Assembly: GCA_041741155.1 (NCBI GenBank)
Contig: JBGSKO010000125.1
Span: 30,681 to 94,680 of the forward strand
Length of the DNA stretch: 64,000 nt
Reading direction: 5' to 3'
Origin: M3007 sp041741155
GTDB lineage: Bacteria; Bacteroidota; Bacteroidia; Chitinophagales; Saprospiraceae
The translations under genes and the position numbers were made by a program. The notes beneath the pieces are model-generated. The model made no database searches. It had not been told where the DNA came from and saw only the letters and a list, made by a program, of their open reading frames with translations. Shown here piece by piece: positions 42,624 through 51,524 of this stretch (position 1 is the first letter of the stretch; every line of letters begins with the position of its first letter).

Positions 42624-43658
42624 ATGTCCACCGCCGTCAAAAAATTTATCCGCGATTTTTTCCTCATCGCCGCTATCGGCGGAGCGTTCATTCTGTTTGC
42701 GTTCGCCAATCCGGTAAAACTCATTGAGCGCGGAGGATTGGCCTTGCTTTGGGCCTATTACTGGCGCGGGGGTGTAGGTACGGCGGTAATCTGGTTGGGC
42801 AATGCCCACTTGAGTAACTTGCCTGATCGCTGGGTTAGTTGGGTAGAAGCGCCCGTCAAGCGCCTGTTCATTGCAATTGCAATCACCGTGGTTTTTACCT
42901 GTACCGCGTGGATATTGATTGACTGGATGTTCAAAGTCGAACGACACGGGTGGGATATTTCAGCACTTGTGCAAAGTATGACCCTGGAAGATTTTGTCCC
43001 CACCCTGATCATCACATTTCTCATCTCGATCTTTATGCACGGACGTGCATTTTTGCTGAACTGGAAAGAGACGCTGATCGAGGCGGAGCGCTTGAAAAAG
43101 GAACAAATTTCGGCGCGGTACGAGGCACTGAAAAGCCAGGTAAATCCACATTTTTTGTTCAATAGCCTCAATGTGCTGGCCTCGCTGGTGCATCAGGATG
43201 CGGACCGGGCCGAGCAGTTTATCCGACGTTTGTCGGCGGTGTACCGCTACATTCTGGAAAGTCGCGACCGGGAAGTGGTGCCCCTTGCGGAAGAGTTGAC
43301 TACCCTGCGCGCCTATCTTTTTTTAGTGGATACCCGTTTTGGCGCCAGCCTGCAGCTCGACCTTCGCATCCCGGAACCTGCTACCGGCCAGGTAGCCCCG
43401 CTCACCCTCCAAATGCTCGTGGAAAACGCCCTGAAACACAACGAAGCATCCAAAGCTCACCCCCTTCAAATTGAGATTTTTCAGGAAAACGAACACCTCG
43501 TAGTGCGCAATAACCTGCAACCCAAAAATTCACTCCAGGAATCTACCGGCATCGGCCTGGACAATATACAGGCGCGGTACCACATCCTTACCGGGAAGCC
43601 GGTACTCCTTTCAGACAAATCCGGTTATTTTACCGTAAAAATTCCTGTGATTACGTGA
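42624..43658 (+). CDS. LytS/YehU-type sensor histidine kinase
   Basis: 344 aa from ATG 42624 (an upstream TTG is less likely). Four hydrophobic helices in residues about 15-140, no large periplasmic domain. The His_kinase motif QVNPHFLFNSLNVLASL carries the phosphorylated His at about 176. The ATPase domain has LTLQMLVENALKHNEA (N box) and GIGLDNIQARYHIL (G box). Signals to the LytTR regulator 44 bp downstream. Ligand unknown. Confidence 0.93.
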   Translation: MSTAVKKFIRDFFLIAAIGGAFILFAFANPVKLIERGGLALLWAYYWRGGVGTAVIWLGNAHLSNLPDRWVSWVEAPVKRLFIAIAITVVFTCTAWILIDWMFKVERHGWDISALVQSMTLEDFVPTLIITFLISIFMHGRAFLLNWKETLIEAERLKKEQISARYEALKSQVNPHFLFNSLNVLASLVHQDADRAEQFIRRLSAVYRYILESRDREVVPLAEELTTLRAYLFLVDTRFGASLQLDLRIPEPATGQVAPLTLQMLVENALKHNEASKAHPLQIEIFQENEHLVVRNNLQPKNSLQESTGIGLDNIQARYHILTGKPVLLSDKSGYFTVKIPVIT

Positions 43659-43702
43659 GTTTTCTCATGCCCTCCATTCAATAATCTAAACGCTACCCTG
43701 TC

Positions 43703-44461
43703 ATGCGCGTCCTGATCATCGAAGACGAAGACCTCGCGGCCTGGAGCCTTATTTCCAAACTCCAGCGGCTCGACCCGGCCATAACAGTCGTGGCCACTCT
43801 GGATACCGTACAGGCAGCCGTGGCGTGGTTGCGCCAAAACCCGGCGCCTGATCTGGCTTTTTTCGACATTCAATTAGCCGACGGCCTGAGTTTTGAAATT
43901 TTCGAACAGGTCAAAGTCCCTTGTCCCATCATTTTCACCACCGCCTACGATGCCTACGCGCTGCGGGCGTTCAAGGTAAACAGCGTGGATTACCTGCTGA
44001 AGCCTGTGGATCAGGACGACCTCGCCCGGGCATTTTCCAAACTCCGCCAACTGCGGGGACCTGCGGCGCTTGATGCCGTTACCATACAGCGCATGATGTC
44101 TGCGATCACGCCACAACAGTACAAAACCCGTTTCCTGGTAAAAGTGGGTGACCACCTGACTGCCGTGGCGGCAGCCGAGATTGACTTTTTTTTCGGAGAA
44201 AACAAGATCGTGTGGCTGCGCCACCAAAATGGCAGGAAGTACCCCGTGGACTACAACCTGGAGCAGCTGGAGGAAATGCTCGACCCGGAGCAGTTTTTTC
44301 GGCTCAACCGTCAGTACATCACCACCATAGCCGCCATCAAGGACGTGGTGACGTATTCGAACAGCCGGCTAAAAGTGACGCTGAAAGACCCGCTCGACAA
44401 GGATGATGTGCTCGTCAGCAGGGAAAAGGTGGAGGCTTTTAAAAACTGGATGGGGAAATGA
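43703..44461 (+). CDS. LytTR-family response regulator
   Basis: 252 aa. Receiver domain at 1-120 with MRVLIIEDED (acid pocket), phospho-acceptor Asp55 in AFFDIQ, TTAYDAYAL and LLKPVDQDDL (Lys). C-terminal LytTR DNA-binding domain about 145-250 (FLVKVGDHLTAVAAAEIDFF, FFRLNRQYITTIAAIKDV). Partner of the LytS-type kinase. Binding sites are not evident nearby. Confidence 0.95.
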   Translation: MRVLIIEDEDLAAWSLISKLQRLDPAITVVATLDTVQAAVAWLRQNPAPDLAFFDIQLADGLSFEIFEQVKVPCPIIFTTAYDAYALRAFKVNSVDYLLKPVDQDDLARAFSKLRQLRGPAALDAVTIQRMMSAITPQQYKTRFLVKVGDHLTAVAAAEIDFFFGENKIVWLRHQNGRKYPVDYNLEQLEEMLDPEQFFRLNRQYITTIAAIKDVVTYSNSRLKVTLKDPLDKDDVLVSREKVEAFKNWMGK

Positions 44462-44470
44462 ATTGAATTA

Positions 44471-44524
44471 TGAATGATGAATGATGAATTTTTTATAGTA
44501 ACTCATCACTCATCACTCATCACT
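44471..44524. repeat. TGAATGA and ACTCATC heptamer arrays
   Basis: Three TGAATGA-type units (44471-44489) and three ACTCATC units (44501-44524) fill the gap between two convergent stops. A weak inverted relation exists (TGAATGA versus TCATTCA-like). Compare 12581-12613. Confidence 0.7.
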
Positions 44525-44531
44525 AAAAAAA

Positions 44532-45191
44532 TTAGTTTTTTCCGAGGGCAAAACGCCCGCCGAAGCCAATTTGCAGGGCGCCGATGCTCTCGCCGTTCGT
44601 GCCGATGCGGTAGTAGCCCACGTCCAGTCCAAACTTGTTGCGCTTGCCAAACAGGAGGCCTGTATTGCCGCCCGTGTACGACAAGCCGTTCTCCGCTCCG
44701 GTATACGTGGTAAACTGGTAGATAAAGCGCGGAGTCAGGTACCAGGCCAGGTTCTCTTTTGGGTGCACCGACAGGTACACCGGCACCTGCACATTCCACA
44801 GGCCGGAAATAAGGCCGAACGTGCCCACCTCGGCGCCAAGCGCCAACGCAAACTGCGACTCACGATCGCCTACCACCTGAAATTTAGCGCCGAAACCCAG
44901 ATTGAGGTTGGTATTCATGCGCAAGCTGATATCCACTTTTTCGGCAACGCCATAGCGGCCGCCAAACTCAAAACTCGGAAAAAACAAGGAGGGGATGACG
45001 TCAAGGCTGTCGTTTTGATCGTCCCAGTCATCAAAATCCGGGCTTTGGGAAAAATTGAGTGAAGCTGTTAATTCGCCATTGTTGGCGCCCACGGTGCGGC
45101 CATCCTGAAAACCAGTCAGCGAAGCGCAGTTGGAAAACAACAGCGCAAATCCCGCCAGGGCGAGCATCAGAAACAAAGGTTGTTTTTTCAT
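44532..45191 (-). CDS. Outer-membrane lipoprotein with barrel-like strands
   Basis: 219 aa from ATG 45191. Lipobox LFSNC at the N-terminus, then GRTVGANNGELTASLNFSQ and a succession of alternating strands: FEFGGRYGVAEKVDISLRMN, LNLGFGAKFQV, FALALGAEVGTFG, LWNVQVPVYLSVHP, finishing with LQIGFGGRFAL. Resembles small OMPs whose N-terminus is lipidated. A perfect -7 TACTTTTG is at 45258-45265. Function unknown. Confidence 0.75.
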   Translation of the reverse strand: MKKQPLFLMLALAGFALLFSNCASLTGFQDGRTVGANNGELTASLNFSQSPDFDDWDDQNDSLDVIPSLFFPSFEFGGRYGVAEKVDISLRMNTNLNLGFGAKFQVVGDRESQFALALGAEVGTFGLISGLWNVQVPVYLSVHPKENLAWYLTPRFIYQFTTYTGAENGLSYTGGNTGLLFGKRNKFGLDVGYYRIGTNGESIGALQIGFGGRFALGKN

Positions 45192-45257
45192 GAACAGGAA
45201 CGTTTGAAGGTGAAGTATAACCGCCATCAGACGGAGTTAAAAGTGTTTAGGTTGCGG

Positions 45258-45265
45258 CAAAAGTA
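45258..45265 (-). promoter_or_regulatory. Candidate -7 promoter element TACTTTTG
   Basis: Perfect TAnnTTTG match on the minus strand, 67 bases upstream of the ATG at 45191. No clear -33. Confidence 0.45.
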
Positions 45266-45393
45266 TGGCTTGCTCCCGAAACTGACTACACTCATACTCC
45301 AACCTGACGCGGTCCCTTGATTTTGAGCGGATAAAGGCGCACTTTTACTGGTATCTTTTCAATATTTTTCTCAACCAACATAAAACTACAACT

Positions 45394-47118
45394 ATGCGCA
45401 ACCGTCTGTTTTTAATAGGTATTCTGATCGTGGGGGCAACGTGGGCGGCCTTCGCCCAGCCCGACAAAGCCCTGCTGCGCGATCTTGCCAGGGAAAACCA
45501 AAAGTCCATTGACGCCCTGGCCCTGTATCCGGAAGATGTCCGGCTCGCGATTCTGGAAGTTGCGAAATATCCCGAGGTGCTCATCAAAATGCAGAGCATC
45601 CGCGAAAAAACCAGCGCCGCCTTTCGAACGCTTATAGAGGATTATCCCCGCAACACGCAAGAGGTGTTTTACGACTTCACGCGCTACCCCGGCCTGGTAT
45701 CCGATCTGGTCGCCCGACAAAACAACCGCGAGGCCCTGCGCCAAACCCTGGAAGTACTGCCGCAGAACAAGCAAAGCGATGCACTCGGTGTGGCGGAACG
45801 CCAGGCGGGTACATTGTCCAAAATCAATGACCTGAACCGTACCGCGCAGGGCGCCTACGATAATCTGATCGCCGGTTATCCTGCCCCGGCCCAAAATGCG
45901 TTCCGGACCTTGCTCGGCTTGCCCGAAGTGGTGGACATCCTGAACGAAGATCTGCGTTTTACCATACTGGTCGGTGATGTGTACCGGGAAGACCCCGCGT
46001 GGGCCATCCGAAAAATGGATTCGCTCAACCTCGCTGTTGCCCGCTCCCATGCCGCAGAACAGGAAGAGTGGAAAAAGAATATCGAAAACGACCCGGCAGC
46101 GCAGCAGGAACTTCAAGCCGCCGCTACGGAGTATGCCAATGAGTATGGCTATACCGATGAAATTTACGACATCGTAAACGACGACCTGTATGCAGATCCC
46201 GGTCCGGCTCCGACAAGGGTCGTTTACCAATATCAATATGCCTACCCCTATTGGTTCGGGTATCCGTGGTGGTCTCCGCAGCCTTGGTGGCGACCTTACC
46301 CGTACTGGTGGTATTGGGGTTTTTACCCGTACCAAAACTCTATCGTAGTTATTCACCAGCCTTCATACCATTTTATGTACTGGTACTTTGACCGCCCGTA
46401 CCACCACCACCGCTACAACCGCTTGTCCACGCACTTTGTCAACCACTATTATGGCCACCGGAACTCCGGCACCAACATTTCGGCTGGTGTGGGCGAGTGG
46501 CGGAACCACAACCGTACGGTCATTTCCGATGATTGGCTAAGCGACAAAAATCGCTTGCCCGAACGCCTGAAAGAATACGCGCGTTTCGAGCAGGGGCGCC
46601 AGGCCTTCAATGACAAAAACCCGACGCGTGTGCTCACGAGCGAGCAGTATTTGGAAAAAAATGCGCGGCAATATCCCGAACTCGTGCGTTCGCGCGCTAC
46701 GGCGACAACCGAAATCCAGCGCGAACGCGCCAACGAAAATAAAAGCCGCTCCGATTGGGCGCCCGCCAAAGAACCCGTAAAACCTGAGACCGCTCCGGCC
46801 CGCGTGCCCCAAACCAATACTCCTGAAAAACCCCGGACCCAGCCGGAACGCCCATCACGCGTCCTGCCTACCGAAAGACCTCAAACCCAGCCTGCCCAAC
46901 AAGCGCCCCGACCCGAGCGCCCCGCCCAGCCGCCCGTAAAAAAACCGACGATGGATGATGCCCGAGACTACCACCGGGATAAATGGCAGGAACCCAGCCG
47001 CCCGACAACAACCCAACCGAGGCAGCAACCCAGTCGGACGCCGCAAACCCAGCCCGCTCCGCGCAAAACAACCCCGCAACAGGCGCCCAAGACACAAAAA
47101 CCGAGAAGCGGCGGATAA
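45394..47118 (+). CDS. Large secreted protein with aromatic-rich centre and Pro/Gln/Arg-rich tail, function unknown
   Basis: 574 aa. Signal peptide (about 1-22). Residues about 25-230 are helical, with tandem elements LALYPEDVRLAILEVAKYPEVL and YPAPAQNAFRTLLGLPEVV somewhat like DUF3300. Residues about 255-345 are strikingly aromatic: YQYQYAYPYWFGYPWW, RPYPYWWYWGFYPYQ, and a His/Tyr run YHFMYWYFDRPYHHHRYN. Residues about 440-574 are a basic Pro/Gln/Arg/Thr-rich tail (TQPAQQAPRPERPAQPPVK). Disordered or matrix-forming character is likely; no enzyme motif. Followed by a strong terminator. Confidence 0.75.
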   Translation: MRNRLFLIGILIVGATWAAFAQPDKALLRDLARENQKSIDALALYPEDVRLAILEVAKYPEVLIKMQSIREKTSAAFRTLIEDYPRNTQEVFYDFTRYPGLVSDLVARQNNREALRQTLEVLPQNKQSDALGVAERQAGTLSKINDLNRTAQGAYDNLIAGYPAPAQNAFRTLLGLPEVVDILNEDLRFTILVGDVYREDPAWAIRKMDSLNLAVARSHAAEQEEWKKNIENDPAAQQELQAAATEYANEYGYTDEIYDIVNDDLYADPGPAPTRVVYQYQYAYPYWFGYPWWSPQPWWRPYPYWWYWGFYPYQNSIVVIHQPSYHFMYWYFDRPYHHHRYNRLSTHFVNHYYGHRNSGTNISAGVGEWRNHNRTVISDDWLSDKNRLPERLKEYARFEQGRQAFNDKNPTRVLTSEQYLEKNARQYPELVRSRATATTEIQRERANENKSRSDWAPAKEPVKPETAPARVPQTNTPEKPRTQPERPSRVLPTERPQTQPAQQAPRPERPAQPPVKKPTMDDARDYHRDKWQEPSRPTTTQPRQQPSRTPQTQPAPRKTTPQQAPKTQKPRSGG

Positions 47119-47133
47119 TCCGAATAATTTGAT

Positions 47134-47169
47134 ACGAGGCCCGGCCAACCATTATTGGCCGGGCCTCGT
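47134..47169 (+). terminator. Perfect 15-bp-stem hairpin after the aromatic-rich protein
   Basis: ACGAGGCCCGGCCAA (47134-47148) and its complement (47155-47169) with a six-base loop, 16 bp after the stop codon. T-run short (CTTT). Confidence 0.65.
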
Positions 47170-47195
47170 CTTTGGGAAAAGACGAAACCTGACTT

Positions 47196-48071
47196 ATGGA
47201 AAAACTCCTGACGCGCACACTCGTAACTTTTCTGGTGTTTTTTTACCTGGCAGAAATTTTTTCGCAACAACCCGCAGCGCAACAAGACACCTCGGTGTGG
47301 GTAGTCGTGCGCACCAAAGGGAAAAAAGCGTTTTACGGCAAACGACTGTACGAGGACAGCGCCTACCTCGTTTTGCAAACCAGGCAGTTCGATTCGTTGT
47401 CGGTTCCCAAAAATACGATCAGGAGTATGCGCCAGATGCGTACGCTTTTCGATAACGTACATGCGCCCCGGTATTTCGCTGCTACGAGCGGGCACGGGCT
47501 GCGCAAAGGCGAAGGTTCGTACGATAACAATATGCTGTTCCTCAACCAGGTTAGCTACGGCCTTAGCGATCGGTTTACCTTCGGCGCCGGTTTTTCGGCA
47601 GCAGTTTTGCTGGATGGGCCACTTGCGTTTTGGATGACCCCGAAGTATTCTATTCCACTGAAAAAAGATAAAATCACGTTGGTCGTCGGGGGCATCCACG
47701 GACAGGTGCTGGGTGGTTACGAAGTAGATAACTATACCTTCAGCGCCACATACAGCCAGGTGACAGTTGGCTCGCGCGATGCCAACATTACGCTCGGAGC
47801 CGGCTTGCTCGCCTCAAACGGGCAATGGCGGACGCCCATTTTTTCGTGGGCGGGCACGATCCGTGCGGCGCCGCGCGTAGCTTTGCTGCTGGAGGGCTAC
47901 ACATTTGAAGATTATGGCAGCCGGATTACCCTCACCGGAGCCGGACTGCGCTTTATGGGCCGGCGAGTGGCGCTGGACGCAGGGGCTGTTCTTTCCGTTG
48001 AGGCCGATTACGGCGCTTTTTTAGTGCCTTGGGGCAGCCTGCACATCGTGTTTGGGCGGCCAAAAATTTAA
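47196..48071 (+). CDS. Secreted protein of a three-gene paralogous cluster (copy A)
   Basis: 291 aa. Signal peptide (MEKLLTRTLVTFLVFFYLAE), then an N-terminal strand module (VVVRTKGKKAFYGKRLYEDSAYLVLQTR) resembling small Sm-like barrels, the family signature GHGLRKGEGSYDNN near residue 104, then NQVSYGLSDRFTFGAGF and repeated paired strands to the end. The same order of motifs occurs in the next two genes, which are therefore tandem duplicates. The barrel-like second half suggests outer-membrane placement. Family known in Bacteroidota only as hypothetical. Confidence 0.8.
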   Translation: MEKLLTRTLVTFLVFFYLAEIFSQQPAAQQDTSVWVVVRTKGKKAFYGKRLYEDSAYLVLQTRQFDSLSVPKNTIRSMRQMRTLFDNVHAPRYFAATSGHGLRKGEGSYDNNMLFLNQVSYGLSDRFTFGAGFSAAVLLDGPLAFWMTPKYSIPLKKDKITLVVGGIHGQVLGGYEVDNYTFSATYSQVTVGSRDANITLGAGLLASNGQWRTPIFSWAGTIRAAPRVALLLEGYTFEDYGSRITLTGAGLRFMGRRVALDAGAVLSVEADYGAFLVPWGSLHIVFGRPKI

Positions 48072-48168
48072 GAAATAATTTAAACAAGCACTAAATACCG
48101 GCTTACGAGGCATGCCCCTATCTTTCGCGGTGCATCTCCGATTTCAAAACCAGCAAGGCTTCTCATCC

Positions 48169-49062
48169 ATGAAAAAACGACTTACCCTGATTTTCCTCGG
48201 TATTGCGTTGTTGCTTGCTTCCCCGCTTGCTTATGCCCAAGATGCGCAGAAAGACACCGCCAAATATCTGGCCATTCGAACTTCGGACGGGAATGAATTT
48301 ATTGGAAAAGTAATTGCACAGGATTCAGTTGTACTCGTTCTTCAAACCGACATTTTCGCTGAAATTACAATCCGCCGGGAGGCTATCCGCCGGATGCGCC
48401 CAGTTTCGCAGAAACAAGCTCGGAGCAAAAAGTATATGTTCGAGACGGCGTCGAATACGCACTATTTCATTGGCCAAAACGCCTACGGACTGCGCAAGGG
48501 CGAGGGCTACTATCAAAGCGGCTGGATTTTTCTGAACCAGCTCGCCTATGGGTTGTCGGATCATTTTTCTATCGGGGTGGGAGCCGCACCTTTTTTCGAT
48601 TTTGAATCCGATGCAGCCCCGCTCTGGATTCAGCCTAAAATTTCCATCCCGCTGCTGGAGCAAAAGCTGCATGTTAGTATCACGGGCATCCTTGGCCAAT
48701 TGTTCAGTTCGTACGAAGAGGACGCTTTTGGTTTTGGGTGTGTACTGGGCCAAGTGACCTGCGGCTCGCCCAATGCCAACCTCAGTGCGGGCGTCGGCTT
48801 GGTGTGGGGCAAGATGTCCTGGACGCGCGCGCCTCTTTTTTCTATAGGTGGTATGGTGCGTACGGCGTCGCGTATTGCACTGATTTCAGAAAACTATTTC
48901 ATCCGCGAGAACGGCTATACCCAAACGGTTGCCCTGCTTGGCTTTCGGGCTATCGGGCGGCGTGCTGCTTTTGATTTTGGCATACTTTTCAACCTGAATG
49001 AATTTTACGCAATCGGGATACCCTGGATAGGGCTTCATGTTCCGATCGGGCCACTCAGGTAA
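48169..49062 (+). CDS. Secreted protein of a three-gene paralogous cluster (copy B)
   Basis: 297 aa from ATG 48169. Signal peptide (MKKRLTLIFLGIALLLA). N-terminal module IRTSDGNEFIGKVIAQDSVV, then ITIRREAIRRMRPVS. Signature NAYGLRKGEGYYQSGWIFLNQLAYGLSDHFSIGVG. Ends with GIPWIGLHVPIGPLR. Shares motif order with copies A and C; the terminal strands differ most, consistent with divergence after duplication. A near-consensus TATCTTTC motif lies 43 bases upstream of the start. Confidence 0.8.
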   Translation: MKKRLTLIFLGIALLLASPLAYAQDAQKDTAKYLAIRTSDGNEFIGKVIAQDSVVLVLQTDIFAEITIRREAIRRMRPVSQKQARSKKYMFETASNTHYFIGQNAYGLRKGEGYYQSGWIFLNQLAYGLSDHFSIGVGAAPFFDFESDAAPLWIQPKISIPLLEQKLHVSITGILGQLFSSYEEDAFGFGCVLGQVTCGSPNANLSAGVGLVWGKMSWTRAPLFSIGGMVRTASRIALISENYFIRENGYTQTVALLGFRAIGRRAAFDFGILFNLNEFYAIGIPWIGLHVPIGPLR

Positions 49063-49093
49063 TGTACCAGCACACTTCCAAATCTAAATAACT

Positions 49094-49993
49094 ATGCACC
49101 TTTCGTATCTTGTACTCGCTTTTTGGACCTTACTACTTTTTTTTTCTACCCCCGCTTTTTCCCAGGAGGTTGAAATTCCCACCGATACCACTCAACTGAG
49201 TTCCATCGAAACCAAAGACGGCAATGAATTCGTCGGGTACATCCGTGCGATAGAGGCGGATGTTATCGTGGTCAAAACGGAGGATTTCGGTGATGTCCGC
49301 ATCCGCCGGCAAAATGTGAAAAGTATCCAGCCGCTGTCCAATAACCAGATTGTGGCGGGCGAGTACTGGCCCGACAACCCGCACGCATCCCGGTACTTTT
49401 TCGCACCAAACGGCTACGGGCTGCGCAAAGGTGAGGGGTACTACCAAAACACCTGGATTTTTTTCAACCAGGTCAGCTACGGGTTTAGCGACAACTTTTC
49501 GCTGGGCGTAGGCATCGTGCCGCTCTTCTTGTTTGGCGGCTCGGCCTCTCCAATCTGGATCACGCCCAAGCTGTCTATCCCCATAAAGAAAGACCGGTTC
49601 AATCTCGGTCTCGGCGGCTTGTTCGCCGTGGTGGTTGGCGAAGAAAGCGCGTCGTTCGGGGTTGCTTATGGTCAGGCTACTTTTGGTTCCCGCGACCGCA
49701 ATATCAACGTCGGCCTGGGCTACGGCTATGCGGGCGACTCGTGGGCCAGCACGCCAACCATCTCCCTGAGCGGAGTGTATCGCACAGGCAAAAAATTTGC
49801 GCTTATGACGGAAAATTATCTGTTCGACGCCGGCGACGAAAGTATCGTCCTGATCTCTGCGGGTGGGCGGTTCATCGGCAAGCGCATCGCCATAGATGCC
49901 GGCCTCGTATTTCCTACCGTCACAGACGGGGATGGGTACTTTATCGCCGTGCCATGGCTGGGAATCACAGTGCCGTTCGGGAAGAGGGGTTGA
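49094..49993 (+). CDS. Secreted protein of a three-gene paralogous cluster (copy C)
   Basis: 299 aa. Signal peptide (MHLSYLVLAFWTLLLFFST). N-terminal IETKDGNEFVGYIRAIEADV and VRIRRQNVKSIQPLS; signature PNGYGLRKGEGYYQNTWIFFNQVSYGFSDNFSLGVG; ends AVPWLGITVPFGKRG. Of the three it is most like copy B. Its TGA stop (49991-49993) is formed by the first GGTTGAG unit of the following repeat. Copies B and C are 31 bp apart and probably co-transcribed. Confidence 0.8.
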   Translation: MHLSYLVLAFWTLLLFFSTPAFSQEVEIPTDTTQLSSIETKDGNEFVGYIRAIEADVIVVKTEDFGDVRIRRQNVKSIQPLSNNQIVAGEYWPDNPHASRYFFAPNGYGLRKGEGYYQNTWIFFNQVSYGFSDNFSLGVGIVPLFLFGGSASPIWITPKLSIPIKKDRFNLGLGGLFAVVVGEESASFGVAYGQATFGSRDRNINVGLGYGYAGDSWASTPTISLSGVYRTGKKFALMTENYLFDAGDESIVLISAGGRFIGKRIAIDAGLVFPTVTDGDGYFIAVPWLGITVPFGKRG

Positions 49994-50054
49994 GATCGTT
50001 GAGATAGGTTGAGGAGGTTGAGATAAGTTGAGGCGTGCCTCAACCTATCTCAAC
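49988..50054. repeat. GGTTGAG/CTCAACC array with central inversion
   Basis: Units GGTTGAG, GGTTGAG and AGTTGAG, then, after GCGTGC, the complement CTCAACC and ATCTCAAC. The first unit overlaps the TGA stop of the preceding gene. Similar to 59664-60049. Confidence 0.85.
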
Positions 50055-50134
50055 AAATTCCTACATTTACCCCCAACGAAAACGAAACCAACTCGAACGT
50101 GGCCGCTGAGCAACATTCTTCCGCCGAGGTTCCC

Positions 50135-51412
50135 ATGCCAGTCAAAAACGATCGCCGGACCATCACCGGGTGGGCGTTTTTCGACTGGGCCAACAGCGCC
50201 TATGCGCTGGTGATCACGGTAGCCATTTTTCCGCCCTATTTTCTTGGTATCGCCCCGGACACTGTGAATATCGGCGGGTTTGCTATCCGGGACGAGACGC
50301 TCATCGCCTGGTGTATTTCTCTGGCCTACCTTATTATCGCTATCATCTCCCCCATTCTGTCGGGTATCGCAGACTACAGCGGAAAGAAGAAGCGGTTCAT
50401 GCGCTTTTTTACCACCATTGGGGCATTGGCCTGCATCAGCCTCTTTTTTTTCCGCAGCCCGGATTCCTTGTGGGTGGGCATGACTGGTTTCGTGTTGGCT
50501 ACCGTAGGTTTTGCCGGCGGCATCGTTTTTTACAATGCTTACCTGCCCGATATCGCCACCGAAGATCAATACGATGCCGTGAGCGCCAAGGGATTTATCT
50601 ACGGGTTTGCGGGCAGCGTTGTTCTGCTGGTGGTCAACCTCGGCATGGTATTGAAATACGAGGCGCTGGGTTTTCCGTCGGAAATGGCGGCCATCCGCTG
50701 GGCCTTTGTGAGCGTAGGGGTGTGGTGGCTGGGCTTCGCCCAAATTGCGTTTCGCCGCTTGCCGCCCGATATGCCGCGTCCAATGCCCCTGAGCCTGTTG
50801 CACAAAGGCTACGACGAACTGGCAAAAGCCTTTCGGACACTGCGCAAAAGCCGCAATACGGCACTTTTTCTGCTGACCTTTTTCTGCTACAATGCCGGCG
50901 TGCAGGCCATTCTGTTCCTCGCTTCCAGTTTTGCCGACAAGGAAATGCAGATGGAAAAATCCAAACTCATCATTCTGGTACTGATCCTGCAAATCGTGGC
51001 CATCGGCGGGGCATACCTCTCGTCGCGGTTGTCTGAACTACGGGGCAATAAGACCTCGCTGTTTGTCATGTTGGTCATCTGGGCCCTGATCTGCCTGCTC
51101 GGATATTCGGTAAGCACCGAGACGGAGGTGTTCGTACTGGGCGGCGCCATCGGCCTGGTCATGGGGGGCATACAGGCCCTTTCGCGCAGCACTTACGCCA
51201 AGTTTCTTCCGGAAAATACCCGCGAAACGACCTCTTATTTTAGTTTTTACGATGTGATGGACAAGGTTTCCACGGTGTTCGGCACCCTCGTATTCGGGTT
51301 GGTGGCACAACTATACGACGGTATGCGCAGCAGCGTGCTGGCCCTTTCGATACTCTTTTTAGCAAGTCTGGCAATATTAACCGCTGTGCGCGTGCGCCGC
51401 ATGACGGTTTGA
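50135..51412 (+). CDS. UMF1-type major facilitator transporter
   Basis: 425 aa from ATG 50135; a GTG at 50099 would add twelve residues. Eleven to twelve TM helices. The start, ITGWAFFDWANSAYALVITVAIFPPYF, is the hallmark of the UMF1 (Atg22-like) family, and KGFIYGFAGSVVLLVVNL continues it. The cytoplasmic loop after the second helix carries YSGKKKRFMRFF. Probable efflux pump for amino acids or other small solutes; substrate unknown. Its TGA stop lies at the start of a repeat array. Confidence 0.9.
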   Translation: MPVKNDRRTITGWAFFDWANSAYALVITVAIFPPYFLGIAPDTVNIGGFAIRDETLIAWCISLAYLIIAIISPILSGIADYSGKKKRFMRFFTTIGALACISLFFFRSPDSLWVGMTGFVLATVGFAGGIVFYNAYLPDIATEDQYDAVSAKGFIYGFAGSVVLLVVNLGMVLKYEALGFPSEMAAIRWAFVSVGVWWLGFAQIAFRRLPPDMPRPMPLSLLHKGYDELAKAFRTLRKSRNTALFLLTFFCYNAGVQAILFLASSFADKEMQMEKSKLIILVLILQIVAIGGAYLSSRLSELRGNKTSLFVMLVIWALICLLGYSVSTETEVFVLGGAIGLVMGGIQALSRSTYAKFLPENTRETTSYFSFYDVMDKVSTVFGTLVFGLVAQLYDGMRSSVLALSILFLASLAILTAVRVRRMTV

Positions 51413-51520
51413 AGGTTGGAAGGTTAGAAGGTTGCTGGTTAGAAGGTTGCGGCAGCTAGAAATCCTCCAACCAGCAACCTTCTAACCTTCCAACCTTCTA
51501 ACCTTCCAACCTTCCAACCT
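51406..51520. repeat. AAGGTTGG/CCAACCTT array forming a 27-bp perfect inverted repeat
   Basis: Units GAAGGTTG, GAAGGTTA on the left, complements on the right; 27-bp arms at 51412-51438 and 51471-51497 are perfect complements around a 32-base centre. The first unit includes the preceding TGA stop and the array ends four bases before the next ATG (51525). Confidence 0.9.
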
Positions 51521-51524
51521 AAAA

